Shown here one piece after another: positions 45,703 through 54,899 of a stretch of DNA of 64,000 bases. The stretch is from the NCBI RefSeq assembly GCF_000307025.1, contig NC_018584.1, positions 930,001 through 994,000 of the forward strand. Direction: 5' to 3'. Origin of the DNA: Listeria monocytogenes ATCC 19117. GTDB taxonomy: Bacteria > Bacillota > Bacilli > Lactobacillales > Listeriaceae. A program made the position numbers and the translations under genes. Under the pieces are notes generated by a model. That model ran no database searches. It was not told the origin of the DNA and worked only from the letters and a program-made list of their open reading frames with translations. Positions within the stretch are counted from its first letter, which is position 1; each line of letters opens with the position of its first letter.

Positions 45703-45790
45703 ATCGCTACTTGCGGATTTATGCAGCTTGCGTTATCCTTAAATAAAGCTGTTTACGTTTTCACGAATGAATAAAAGGATGGAACATTGA

Positions 45791-46711
45791 ATGAATGATT
45801 ACAACCACTACTTTCATTTCCCACGAGAAGAATGGCGCAAGCTGGAAGTGAGTAAGGACCAAATTTTAACTGCAGAGGAACTGGAAGAAATACGTGGTTT
45901 AAATGACCGAATTTCTTTACAAGACATCTCTGAAATCTATTTACCACTAATAAAACTAATTGCGATTCAATACCATGAAGCGATTTTTATTCATGGCGAA
46001 AAAATGGAATACTTAAAGAAAAAAGAATCGCGTGCACCATTTATTATTGCATTAGCAGGAAGTGTGGCTGTTGGGAAAAGTACGACAGCGCGTGTTTTCA
46101 AATTAATGCTTGATCGCTGGTTCTCCAAAACCAGACAAGTAGAGCTTGTGACGACAGACGGCTTTCTTTATCCTAACAAAGTTTTAGAAGAGCGCGGTAT
46201 CATGGACAAAAAAGGCTTCCCTGAAAGCTACGACCGCGACCGTTTTGCCAAGTTTTTAACCGACTTAAAAGCAAATAAAGAAGATGTCGAAATTCCACTT
46301 TATTCGCATTTCACTTATGATGTTTTAGACGAAACCCGTGTGATCCATAATCCAGATATCGTCATCATTGAAGGAATCAATGTTCTTCAAGCAGATCAAC
46401 ATGAGAGCCTGTTTCCAAGTGACTTCTTTGATTTCTCCGTTTACATGGATGCCAATGAAGCGGATATTAAGAAATGGTATTTAGAACGTTTCTTCATGCT
46501 TCGCGAAACAGCTTTCCAAGATGAAAGTTCTTATTTCCACCCATATACTAAAATTAGCAAACAAGAAGCAGAAACATTTGCACTCGGGGTTTGGGATACA
46601 ATCAACGGCGTCAACTTAAAAGAAAACATTGAGAAAACAAAATATCGAGCCGACTTAGTGCTTCAAAAAGGCACAGATCATCTCATTTCAGACATTTATT
46701 TACGCAAATAA
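45791..46711 (+). CDS. coaA: Pantothenate kinase, type I
   Basis: The 306-aa kinase phosphorylates pantothenate in the first step of CoA synthesis. The P-loop is ALAGSVAVGKSTTAR near residue 90. TTDGFLYPN and KKGFPESYD follow, and a family-typical PYTKISKQEAETFA lies near 255. Length fits the family. Monocistronic, with its own terminator. Confidence 0.95.
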   Translation: MNDYNHYFHFPREEWRKLEVSKDQILTAEELEEIRGLNDRISLQDISEIYLPLIKLIAIQYHEAIFIHGEKMEYLKKKESRAPFIIALAGSVAVGKSTTARVFKLMLDRWFSKTRQVELVTTDGFLYPNKVLEERGIMDKKGFPESYDRDRFAKFLTDLKANKEDVEIPLYSHFTYDVLDETRVIHNPDIVIIEGINVLQADQHESLFPSDFFDFSVYMDANEADIKKWYLERFFMLRETAFQDESSYFHPYTKISKQEAETFALGVWDTINGVNLKENIEKTKYRADLVLQKGTDHLISDIYLRK

Positions 46712-46755
46712 CCGAATGCAGATAGAAGGAAACTTCTTGATGCATTCGGTTTTTT
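46711..46755 (+). terminator. Terminator after coaA
   Basis: ACCGAATGCA and TGCATTCGGT form a 10-bp stem with a 20-nt loop, followed by T5. Confidence 0.88.
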
Positions 46756-46756
46756 C

Positions 46757-46784
46757 TTTACATTGGAGAAAATCCGAGTACAAT
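46757..46784 (+). promoter_or_regulatory. Promoter of the ABC exporter-tetR operon
   Basis: TTTACA and TACAAT are separated by 16 bases; the start site would fall in the adjacent operator. Confidence 0.7.
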
Positions 46785-46790
46785 AGAAAG

Positions 46791-46804
46791 TGAGTAATCA
46801 CTCA
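46791..46804. promoter_or_regulatory. TetR-type operator
   Basis: TGAGTAATCACTCA is a perfect inverted repeat (TGAGT-N4-ACTCA), the common half-site of TetR/QacR-like repressors, placed just downstream of the -10. The TetR gene ends the same operon. Confidence 0.75.
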
Positions 46805-46826
46805 TTTGAAAAAGGGAGGGAAAGCA

Positions 46827-47549
46827 ATGTCAGAAATAGCGATTAAAGTTTCTAATTTAGATGTGAAAATTGGAAAGAAACAAATCTTAACCAATATGAC
46901 TCTCGAAATAGAAAAGGGCGAGATATTTGGCTTAATAGGGCCATCCGGTGCAGGAAAAACAACACTCGTGAAAACCATCATCGGAATGGAAAAGGCAACG
47001 AATGGCACAACTGAGGTTTTAGGAAAAGCAATGCCAAATTTACCAGTCATTAGCAAAATTGGTTACATGGCCCAATCAGACGCACTTTATACGGATTTAA
47101 CAGCCAAAGAAAACTTGGATTTTTTCGCTTCACTATATTCCATCAAAGGTGCAGCCAAAAAAGACCGAATGAATTATGCAGCCACTTTAGTTAATTTACA
47201 ACAAGATTTAACTAAAAAGGTGAACAATTATTCAGGAGGGATGAAACGCAGGCTGTCTCTGGCCATTTCTGTCCTTGCTGACCCAGATGTCCTAATTTTA
47301 GATGAGCCAACAGTCGGTATTGATCCAGAACTAAGAAAAACGATTTGGGCAGAGCTAGGCGATCTAAAAGCGAACGGTAAATGTATCCTTGTGACGACAC
47401 ACGTGATGGATGAAGCCGAAAAATGTGATAGACTTGCCATGATCAGAAATGGACAAATAATCGCTGTAGGGACCCCACAAGAGCTCTCAAGTAAAACGTC
47501 ATCTGGTAAGCTAGAAGATGCCTTTTTAGAGTTTGGAGGGAAGCACTAA
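46827..47549 (+). CDS. ABC transporter ATP-binding protein
   Basis: The 240-aa product from ATG 46827 (MSEIAIKVSN) follows AAAGGGAGGG. Walker A is GPSGAGKTT, signature YSGGMKRR, Walker B DVLILDEPT, and the switch His is in VTTHVMDEAEKC. It forms a type-2 drug exporter with the permease encoded from its last base. Confidence 0.93.
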   Translation: MSEIAIKVSNLDVKIGKKQILTNMTLEIEKGEIFGLIGPSGAGKTTLVKTIIGMEKATNGTTEVLGKAMPNLPVISKIGYMAQSDALYTDLTAKENLDFFASLYSIKGAAKKDRMNYAATLVNLQQDLTKKVNNYSGGMKRRLSLAISVLADPDVLILDEPTVGIDPELRKTIWAELGDLKANGKCILVTTHVMDEAEKCDRLAMIRNGQIIAVGTPQELSSKTSSGKLEDAFLEFGGKH

Positions 47550-48664
47550 TGCGAATATTTGCCATTGTCAAACGCATCATTAACCAATTTCGCCGTGATA
47601 AACGGACGCTTGCCCTAATGTTTCTTGCGCCACTTTTACTTATCACACTGCTCACTTATTTATTCGAAGGTGACACAGTGAAGCCAGTTGTTGGTGTAAG
47701 CGGGCTTTCTGACTCCATGGTAAAAGAACTGAAAGCAAATGATTTAACCATCAAAACTTACTCGGAAAATACCGATGTAACCGCTAAAATTAAAGATGCC
47801 AACCTCGACGCTTTTTTTAAACAAAACGGTGAAAAACTCGAAGTCACCTATGAAAATAGTGAACCAAGCTTGAGTAAGGAAATCGGATTAAAACTACAAA
47901 AAGCAATGATGACGGAGCAACAGGCACAAGTGAAAAAGCAAGCGAAAGCAACCGGTGAGTCACTTGCTAAAGCTGGTATTGATCCAAACACCATTCCTTC
48001 ACTTACACAAAGCCCAGAAAAGCTCAGCATCTCAACAAACTACGTATACGGAGATAAAGGTACTACCTTTTTCGACACAATTAGCCCGATTTTCATTGGC
48101 TTTTTCGTATTCTTTTTCGTATTTCTGATTGCCGGTATTTCTTTCTTGAGAGAACGAACAACAGGCACGCTTGAAAGACTTATGGCAACCCCAATTAAAC
48201 GTATCGAACTTGAATTAGGGTATTTAATAGGTTTTGGTATTTTTGCGTTACTACAGTCTATCTTAGTCGCAGTTTTCTCCATCCAAGTACTTGGCATGAT
48301 GCAAAACGGCTCCTTATTCTATGTGTTACTTATTACATTAACACTCGGCATGGTTTCTCTAGCGCTAGGAATTTTACTTTCTACTTTCGCAAATAATGAA
48401 TTTCAAATCGTTCAATTTATTCCTATCGTTATCGTGCCACAAGTCTTATTTTGTGGGATTTTCCCGCTCGATGGCATGGCAGATTGGCTCGTGTGGATTG
48501 CCCATATTATGCCGCTTTACTACGGCGCAAATGCACTAACATCCATTATGGTAAAAGGAGAAGGATTCGCTTCGTTTGCAACTGATTTCTATATTTTACT
48601 AGGATTTGTGCTCGTATTTGTTATATTAAATATTTTTGCTTTGAAAAAATACCGCAAAGTTTAA
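47549..48664 (+). CDS. ABC-2 type permease
   Basis: The 371-aa permease has one N-terminal helix, a large external domain (about residues 45-170) and five C-terminal helices. The ABC-2 landmark FLRERTTGTLERLMATPIKR is near 205. Overlaps the ATPase gene by one base. Predicted to export drugs or lipids under TetR control. Confidence 0.9.
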   Translation: MRIFAIVKRIINQFRRDKRTLALMFLAPLLLITLLTYLFEGDTVKPVVGVSGLSDSMVKELKANDLTIKTYSENTDVTAKIKDANLDAFFKQNGEKLEVTYENSEPSLSKEIGLKLQKAMMTEQQAQVKKQAKATGESLAKAGIDPNTIPSLTQSPEKLSISTNYVYGDKGTTFFDTISPIFIGFFVFFFVFLIAGISFLRERTTGTLERLMATPIKRIELELGYLIGFGIFALLQSILVAVFSIQVLGMMQNGSLFYVLLITLTLGMVSLALGILLSTFANNEFQIVQFIPIVIVPQVLFCGIFPLDGMADWLVWIAHIMPLYYGANALTSIMVKGEGFASFATDFYILLGFVLVFVILNIFALKKYRKV

Positions 48665-48686
48665 ATGAAACAGGAGGAGATAAGAC

Positions 48687-49343
48687 GTGGATGCAGAAGG
48701 AGACATTATCCGTCAAATGCTTGATTTAACGGAAAAAGAAACAAAGATGAGTGAAAAGCAGCGCCGAATTGTCGCTGCTTCCATCGAACTGTTTGCAGAA
48801 AAAGGCTATGCCGGAACTTCAACGAATGAAATTGCTAAAAAAGCTGGGGTCGCAGAAGGCACCATTTTTAGACACTATAAAACGAAAAAAGATTTACTAA
48901 TGGCGATTACCATGCCAACGCTTATCGGTGGTGTGATACCATTTTTAGCACAAAGCTTTGTCAAAGAAGTGTTTGAAAGTGAGTATCCAGATTTTCAGTC
49001 ATTCATTCGGGAAATCATCGTTAATCGCTTTGATTTTGCCAAAGAGAATGGTAAGGTCATCAAAATTTACTTTATGGAACTGTTTTATCACGATGAGTTA
49101 AGAATACAGTTTTCAGAAATTTTTATGACACATGTCAAAGGGCAATTTGATCAAATGATTGATTATTATAAAGAGCGCGGGGAAATTGTTGATATGCCGA
49201 ACAGCACGATTATGCGTGCTCTTATCACGAATATTGTCGGATTTATGCTAACAAGATTTGTCGTGATGCCCGACGTGGAGTGGGATGATGCCAAAGAAAT
49301 TGATGATACGGTGGCGTATATTATGAGAGGTTTAGGTAAGTAA
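48687..49343 (+). CDS. TetR/AcrR-family regulator of the ABC exporter
   Basis: The 218-aa protein starts at GTG 48687 after AGGAGGAG. The N-terminal TetR helix-turn-helix is at about residues 22-68 (AASIELFAEKGYAGTSTNEIAKKAGVAEGTIFRHYKTKKDLL). The C-terminal ligand domain is helical. As last gene of the operon it probably represses the promoter at 46.76 kb through TGAGT-N4-ACTCA. Confidence 0.92.
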   Translation: MDAEGDIIRQMLDLTEKETKMSEKQRRIVAASIELFAEKGYAGTSTNEIAKKAGVAEGTIFRHYKTKKDLLMAITMPTLIGGVIPFLAQSFVKEVFESEYPDFQSFIREIIVNRFDFAKENGKVIKIYFMELFYHDELRIQFSEIFMTHVKGQFDQMIDYYKERGEIVDMPNSTIMRALITNIVGFMLTRFVVMPDVEWDDAKEIDDTVAYIMRGLGK

Positions 49344-49374
49344 AAAAGAGTCCAGATATTCTGGACTCTTTTTC
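49342..49374. terminator. Bidirectional terminator between tetR and ltaS
   Basis: AAAAAGAGTCCAG and CTGGACTCTTTTT pair perfectly around a short ATATT loop, with T and A tracts on both sides. Confidence 0.92.
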
Positions 49375-51336
49375 TCATTTATCGGATGAATCAGTTGATT
49401 TTTTCTTATTGTAATTGTATTTACTTGGATCCACTTTTTTGAAACCATCAGGAGCATAGAAACGTAACAAGTCACCTTGTAGTACAGAATCTGAAAGCTC
49501 TAATTCTTTTGCTACTTTTTCTTTTGTTTCTTTCATTTCTTTTGTTTCCGTAGCAATTGGTTCCCCAGTTTGTTGATTATACATGTTACCACCAATCATT
49601 GAATAGGTTGGAGTTATATAATCGCCATTTCGGAATGGAACAAGTTGTTTATGGTCTTTAGAAAGTAAATCTGTACCAAATTGCAAGTACTCTTTATTAT
49701 CAACACCAAGTAAGTGAAGTAATGTCGGAAGTAAGTCAACTTGGCCACCATATTGTTCTTGAACGCCACCTTGAACACCAGGAACGTGAATCATTAAAGG
49801 AACACGTTGCGCTTGGGCATTTTCAAAAGTGTTGTAATCTTTACCAAGAATTTTTGTCATTGCTTCTTCATGGTTGTCGGAAATACCATAATGGTCACCG
49901 TACATGATAATGACAGAGTTATCGTAAAGACCAGATTTCTTCAAGTAATCAACAAAGCTCTTCACAGATTCGTCTAAATAACGAGCTGTTTGGAAATACG
50001 TATCTACAGATGAATCGCCTGTTGTTGCCGGAGCAATCGAAGCATCTTTCTCATCAATTGGATAAGGGAAGTGGTTCGTAAGCGTAATAAATTTCGTGTA
50101 GAACGGTTGTTGTAATGACGATAGATATTCTTCGGATTCCTTAAAGAATGGTTTATCTTTAAGTCCGTAGTTAGAAACATCTGCTTCGTTCATATCGTAG
50201 TAACTAGCATCAAAGAAATTATCGTAACCAAATTGTTTATAAATTTCATCACGATTCCAGAAGCTCTTATAGTTACCGTGGAATACAGCACTTGTATAGC
50301 CTTGTTGGCCTAAAATAGCAGATGCAGATTCATAAGTGTTTTGCCCTTTAGTTGTAAAGGCAGAACCTTGAGGCAAGCCGTAAAGCGAGTTCTCAAGTAA
50401 CATTTCGGAGTCAGCTGTTTTACCTTGACCTGTTTGGTGGAAGAAGTTTGTAAAGCTTAGTGTATTTTGGTCTTTAAAGAAAGAGTTAATAAACGGCGTT
50501 ACTTCTTCTCCATTTAATTTGTAATTTACTAGGAATTGTTGGAAACTCTCTAAATGGATATAAATGACGTTTTTGCCTTTTGCTTTACCAAAATATTCCG
50601 GATTTGGCGCGGCATATTTGGATTTGGTATAGTTTAAGACTTCTGTAACATCACTACTATCAGCAAGTGCACGCTGTGTGGATGATTCGGTACTTTTCAC
50701 TGCGTCATAGATTTGATAGTTAGTCATACCAAGATATTTAACAATATAATTTCTATCAAACGTTCTTGTTAGAAGTTGTGGACGATCAATTTCTGCAAGT
50801 CCCAAGTTTCCAAAGAACATTGCGATACCAAGCGTCAGAACCCCAACTACTTTTCTTGCACGAATACGGGCTGTTTTGTTTGGTTTTACAAAGCGGAAAG
50901 CAAGTAGTGCAATTAAAATGATAATATCCGCGAAGTAAATAATATCGTGCCAGCTGAGTAACGCTGTGATACTACTTCCCATGTCGCCCATGTTTTGCAT
51001 TTGTTTTGCGTTTAGATTCGGAAGTGTAATGAAATCACTAAAGAATCGATAATATACAATATTTGCGTAAAGAATAAAACTCATTAAAAAGTCAATGACG
51101 ATAATCCAAATGAATGAACGACGTCCCTTAGCAAAGAGCGCAAGACCCATAAAGAAAATGGCCCCACTTAATGGATTAATGAACAGCAAAATTTGCTGCA
51201 TCAGATTTTCTATGCCAAGTTTAAATTCAAGTTGATATGCAATATACGTTTTTAGCCAATAAAGAATGACGGCTAGAACAAAAAATCCATAATTCTTGCT
51301 TAAAAACGTTTGGATTTTTATTTTCCAATCCTTCAT
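49375..51336 (-). CDS. ltaS: Lipoteichoic acid synthase
   Basis: The 653-aa protein has five N-terminal membrane helices (about residues 15-190) and an extracellular sulfatase-like domain. The catalytic Thr lies in FHQTGQGKTADSEML near 305, and other metal ligands are in HGNYKSFWNRD, TNHFPY and MYGDHYGISDNH. It polymerises glycerol phosphate from phosphatidylglycerol onto the glycolipid anchor. Listeria also has a primase, LtaP. A hairpin with T-run lies in its leader (51388-51433). Confidence 0.93.
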   Translation of the reverse strand: MKDWKIKIQTFLSKNYGFFVLAVILYWLKTYIAYQLEFKLGIENLMQQILLFINPLSGAIFFMGLALFAKGRRSFIWIIVIDFLMSFILYANIVYYRFFSDFITLPNLNAKQMQNMGDMGSSITALLSWHDIIYFADIIILIALLAFRFVKPNKTARIRARKVVGVLTLGIAMFFGNLGLAEIDRPQLLTRTFDRNYIVKYLGMTNYQIYDAVKSTESSTQRALADSSDVTEVLNYTKSKYAAPNPEYFGKAKGKNVIYIHLESFQQFLVNYKLNGEEVTPFINSFFKDQNTLSFTNFFHQTGQGKTADSEMLLENSLYGLPQGSAFTTKGQNTYESASAILGQQGYTSAVFHGNYKSFWNRDEIYKQFGYDNFFDASYYDMNEADVSNYGLKDKPFFKESEEYLSSLQQPFYTKFITLTNHFPYPIDEKDASIAPATTGDSSVDTYFQTARYLDESVKSFVDYLKKSGLYDNSVIIMYGDHYGISDNHEEAMTKILGKDYNTFENAQAQRVPLMIHVPGVQGGVQEQYGGQVDLLPTLLHLLGVDNKEYLQFGTDLLSKDHKQLVPFRNGDYITPTYSMIGGNMYNQQTGEPIATETKEMKETKEKVAKELELSDSVLQGDLLRFYAPDGFKKVDPSKYNYNKKKSTDSSDK

Positions 51337-51387
51337 GAAACACCTCTCCTACACACTATTTACTCGTTTTAATTGTTATTTTGAAAT

Positions 51388-51433
51388 GAAAAAAAGAAGC
51401 TGTATTATGTAACAAGAAACATTTTCATACAGC
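51388..51433 (-). terminator. Hairpin with T-tract in the ltaS leader
   Basis: On the minus strand GCTGTAT (51433-51427) pairs with ATACAGC (51405-51399), followed by TTC and seven T. It lies within ten bases of the predicted transcript start, so it may act as an attenuator or 5-prime stabiliser. Confidence 0.45.
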
Positions 51434-51448
51434 ACCCACTTTAACATA

Positions 51449-51476
51449 ATTCTAACACAAGATTAATAAAAGGCAA
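51449..51476 (-). promoter_or_regulatory. Candidate SigA promoter of ltaS
   Basis: Minus-strand TTGCCT (51476-51471) and TAGAAT (51454-51449) are separated by 16 bases. The rest of the 258-base gap to the glycosylase gene shows no further gene. Confidence 0.45.
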
Positions 51477-51594
51477 GTTATAACCTATACGTCTGAAGTA
51501 GGATTTTAGGGGAAATAGGCTGATATAACTAGTCAAAAAAGAACCATTTGGAATAGAATTCTGCTAGAATAAAAAGAAAACATTGAGGTATGAA

Positions 51595-52218
51595 ATGGAA
51601 GCGATTATTACGAAAGAATTTTTTGAAGATAAGACAACAATCGAATTAGCGAGAGATATCTTGGGTATGCGTCTAGTACATCAAACGGATGAGGAAATTC
51701 TATCTGGGCTAATAGTGGAAACAGAAGCGTACCTCGGGGCAACAGATATGGCTGCACATAGTTTTCAAAACCTCCGAACGAAACGAACAGAAGTCATGTT
51801 TTCATCGCCGGGAAGAATCTACATGTACCAAATGCATCGCCAAGTGTTGCTTAATTTTATAACCATGCCAAAAGGAATCCCAGAAGCCATTCTAATACGA
51901 GCCATCGAACCTGACGAACAAGCTAAACAACAAATGGTACAAAATCGTCACGGAAAAACTGGTTACGAACTTACCAATGGCCCCGGAAAATTAACGCAAG
52001 CTTTAGGATTAAGTATGCAAGATTACGGGAAAACTCTTTTTGATAGTAACATTTGGTTAGAAGAGGCAAAATTGCCGCATTTAATAGAAGCAACTAATCG
52101 AATAGGGGTGCCAAACAAAGGAATTGCAACTCATTTTCCACTCAGATTTACTGTTAAAGGCAGCCCATATATTTCAGCTCAACGAAAAAGTCGGATTCTT
52201 ACCGATATTTGGAAGTGA
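51595..52218 (+). CDS. 3-methyladenine DNA glycosylase (AAG/MPG family)
   Basis: The 207-aa product from ATG 51595 ([10 protein letters not shown]) has GAGG seven bases upstream; an in-frame TTG at 51583 lies on that site. Motifs [17 protein letters not shown] near 43 (catalytic Glu) and [14 protein letters not shown] near 127 match the human AAG family. It removes alkylated purines in base-excision repair. Confidence 0.9.
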   Translation: MEAIITKEFFEDKTTIELARDILGMRLVHQTDEEILSGLIVETEAYLGATDMAAHSFQNLRTKRTEVMFSSPGRIYMYQMHRQVLLNFITMPKGIPEAILIRAIEPDEQAKQQMVQNRHGKTGYELTNGPGKLTQALGLSMQDYGKTLFDSNIWLEEAKLPHLIEATNRIGVPNKGIATHFPLRFTVKGSPYISAQRKSRILTDIWK

Positions 52219-52326
52219 CTTTACAATTTTGTCACAGGTAGAGAAAATAGTTTTATCCAGACACTGATTTTCTTTGCTTCATAAGAAGAGCTACTATATA
52301 ATGAAATAGTTACAAGGAGGAATTAT

Positions 52327-52995
52327 ATGTTAAAGAAAACAATTGCAATAATTATTTTAATCATTGGGCTACTATTAATTTTTTCCCCATTCATCAAAAA
52401 CGGCATTGTGAAATACATGAGTGGTCATGAAACAATCGAGCAATATAAAGCATCAGATATAAAGAAAAATAATGAAAAAGACGCTACATTTGATTTTGAA
52501 AGTGTTCAGCTACCCTCTATGACATCTGTTATTAAAGGAGCAGCAAATTACGACAAAGATGCAGTCGTTGGTTCTATCGCAGTTCCATCTGTAGACGTTA
52601 ACCTCTTAGTTTTCAAAGGAACAAATACAGCTAATTTACTGGCGGGTGCAACAACCATGCGTTCTGATCAAGTCATGGGTAAAGGTAACTATCCGCTGGC
52701 AGGTCACCATATGCGTGATGAATCTATGTTGTTTGGTCCTATAATGAAAGTCAAAAAAGGCGACAAGATTTATCTAACAGATCTTGAGAATTTATACGAA
52801 TACACTGTTACGGAAACAAAAACGATTGATGAAACAGAAGTAAGTGTGATTGACGATACGAAAGACGCTAGAATTACACTTATTACATGTGATAAACCAA
52901 CTGAAACAACAAAACGGTTTGTCGCGGTTGGTGAACTAGAAAAAACGGAAAAGCTAACAAAAGAACTAGAGAATAAATATTTCCCTAGTAAATAA
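52327..52995 (+). CDS. srtA: Sortase A
   Basis: The 222-aa class A transpeptidase has an N-terminal membrane anchor (residues 4-24). Catalytic triad: His127 in LAGHHMRDE, Cys188 in TLITCDKP, Arg197 in TTKRFVAV. It attaches LPXTG proteins such as internalin A, and the LPHTG protein at 2.8 kb, to the wall. Ribosome site AAGGAGGA. Monocistronic. Confidence 0.96.
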   Translation: MLKKTIAIIILIIGLLLIFSPFIKNGIVKYMSGHETIEQYKASDIKKNNEKDATFDFESVQLPSMTSVIKGAANYDKDAVVGSIAVPSVDVNLLVFKGTNTANLLAGATTMRSDQVMGKGNYPLAGHHMRDESMLFGPIMKVKKGDKIYLTDLENLYEYTVTETKTIDETEVSVIDDTKDARITLITCDKPTETTKRFVAVGELEKTEKLTKELENKYFPSK

Positions 52996-53000
52996 TGAGA

Positions 53001-53033
53001 AAAGACAGCGGATTTTCTAAGCTGTCTTTTTTT
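53001..53033 (+). terminator. Terminator after srtA
   Basis: AAAGACAGC and GCTGTCTTT form a 9-bp stem with an 11-nt loop and T7. Confidence 0.9.
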
Positions 53034-53107
53034 CTGGATAATTTCTCCTTTTATTATAAATGTTGTATCATATAAAGGAGGTTTATTTTGAGAAAGGAAG
53101 TGCAGTG

Positions 53108-53839
53108 ATGAAACTAACCGTTTTTGGACATTGGGGTGGCTATCCATTAGCAAATGAAGGCACATCTAGTTATTTGCTGGAAGAAGCTGGATTTAAGCTA
53201 TTAATTGATGTTGGCGCAAGTGCTGTTTCTATTATGCAAAACTATATTGATCCTGATGATATTGATGCGGCAATAATTTCTCATTACCATCCAGACCATG
53301 TAGCAGATGTAGGGATTTTGCAGCACATTCGCCTATTATCACAAAAAAAGGAAAAACCGCCAGTATTGCCGATATATGGACATAAAGAAGATGAACGCGG
53401 TTATTCTTATTTAGAAATGGCAAATGTAACAAAAGCAATCGAATATAAACCAGATGATAGACTTGAAATCGGACCGTTTAAAGTAACTTTCTTAAAGACG
53501 ATCCATCCGGTACCTTGCTATGCTATGAGAATAGAAGCAGGTGACAAAGTTTTCGTATACACCGCAGATAGCGCTTATCAAGATAGTTTTATCCCTTTTT
53601 CAGAGGGGGCAGATTTATTAGTAACAGACACCAATTTTTTCCATGACCTAGCCGGAAAAACAAAAGTGCATATGGCTAGCACGGAAGTTGCAAAAATTGC
53701 CAAAGAAGCCAATGTGAAATCATTACTCCTCAGTCATTTACCCGAAGTTGGCGATTTAGAAGTTCTAAAACAAGAAGCAGCGGCTATTTACAAAGGAGAA
53801 ATTGCACTCGCTTCAAAAGGATTCACGAAAACATTTTAA
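53108..53839 (+). CDS. Metallo-beta-lactamase-fold hydrolase
   Basis: The 243-aa product from ATG 53108 (MKLTVFGHWGG) follows GAAAGGAAG. The HxHxDH motif is SHYHPDHVAD near residue 58, further ligands are His in KTIHPVPCYA and Asp in YTADSAY, and a late His is in LLLSHLPE. It resembles RNase Z/YhfI-type MBL proteins. It lies 23 bp before lplA, as yhfI does before lplJ in B. subtilis. Confidence 0.88.
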   Translation: MKLTVFGHWGGYPLANEGTSSYLLEEAGFKLLIDVGASAVSIMQNYIDPDDIDAAIISHYHPDHVADVGILQHIRLLSQKKEKPPVLPIYGHKEDERGYSYLEMANVTKAIEYKPDDRLEIGPFKVTFLKTIHPVPCYAMRIEAGDKVFVYTADSAYQDSFIPFSEGADLLVTDTNFFHDLAGKTKVHMASTEVAKIAKEANVKSLLLSHLPEVGDLEVLKQEAAAIYKGEIALASKGFTKTF

Positions 53840-53862
53840 TATAGAAGAAAAGGGGTAGGAGT

Positions 53863-54858
53863 ATGTACTTTATAGATAATAATAATGAGAAAGATCCTCG
53901 TATTAATTTAGCGGTGGAGGAATTTATTTTAACTGAATTAAATCTAGATGAGCCTGTGCTGTTATTTTATATTAATAAGCCATCGATTATCATTGGACGC
54001 AACCAAAATACAGTAGAAGAAATTGATACAGAGTATGTGGAGAAAAATGATGTCATCGTCGTGCGCAGACTTTCTGGCGGCGGCGCTGTTTATCATGATG
54101 AAGGAAACTTAAATTTCAGTTTTATCACGGAAGATGATGGCGAGTCTTTCCATAATTTTGCGAAATTCACGCAACCAATCGTGGAAGCGCTGAAACGTTT
54201 AGGCGTCAATGCGGAACTAAAAGGGCGTAACGACTTATTGATTGATGGTTTTAAAGTTTCTGGAAATGCACAATTTGCAACGAAAGGGAAAATGTTCTCA
54301 CACGGGACATTAATGTATGATTTGAACCTAGATAATGTTGCTGCATCGCTAAAACCACGTAAAGATAAAATCGAATCAAAAGGAATTAAGTCTGTTCGTA
54401 GTCGTGTAGCGAATATTTCTGATTTCATGGATCAAGAAATGACAACGGAAGAGTTTCGCGATTTGCTATTACTTTATATTTTCAATGTTGAAAAAGTAGA
54501 AGACGTAAAAGAATATAAATTAACTGCTGCAGATTGGGAAAAAATCCACGAAATCTCTGCTAAACGTTATGGTAATTGGGACTGGAACTACGGAAAATCT
54601 CCAAAATTCGATTTAACACGAACAAAACGTTTTCCAGTAGGAGCAGTCGATGTTCGCTTAAATGTACAAAAAGGGATTATTACAGATATCAAGATTTTCG
54701 GAGACTTCTTCGGCGTAAAAAATGTGGCGGATATTGAGGAGAAATTAGTCAATACAACTTATAAGCGCGAAGCATTGGACGAGGCTTTAGCAGATATAGA
54801 CGTAAAAGAATACTTTGGTAACATTACGAAAGATGAATTTTTAGATTTACTTTATTAA
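53863..54858 (+). CDS. lplA1: Lipoate-protein ligase A
   Basis: The 331-aa ligase activates free lipoate with ATP and loads it on E2 and GcvH subunits. The lipoyl/AMP loop RRLSGGGAVYHDEGNLNFSF is near residues 68-87, the catalytic Lys in GRNDLLIDGFKVSGNAQ near 133, and the C-terminal accessory domain is present. L. monocytogenes LplA1 is needed for growth in host cytosol (established); the assignment to LplA1 rather than LplA2 rests on gene order. Confidence 0.92.
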   Translation: MYFIDNNNEKDPRINLAVEEFILTELNLDEPVLLFYINKPSIIIGRNQNTVEEIDTEYVEKNDVIVVRRLSGGGAVYHDEGNLNFSFITEDDGESFHNFAKFTQPIVEALKRLGVNAELKGRNDLLIDGFKVSGNAQFATKGKMFSHGTLMYDLNLDNVAASLKPRKDKIESKGIKSVRSRVANISDFMDQEMTTEEFRDLLLLYIFNVEKVEDVKEYKLTAADWEKIHEISAKRYGNWDWNYGKSPKFDLTRTKRFPVGAVDVRLNVQKGIITDIKIFGDFFGVKNVADIEEKLVNTTYKREALDEALADIDVKEYFGNITKDEFLDLLY

Positions 54859-54899
54859 AAAAATGGAAAGTACGCATCCCGCGTGCTTTCCATTTTTTT
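54858..54899. terminator. Bidirectional terminator after lplA
   Basis: AAAAAATGGAAAGTACGC pairs with GCGTGCTTTCCATTTTTT around ATCCC, with T and A tracts on both strands. Confidence 0.92.
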
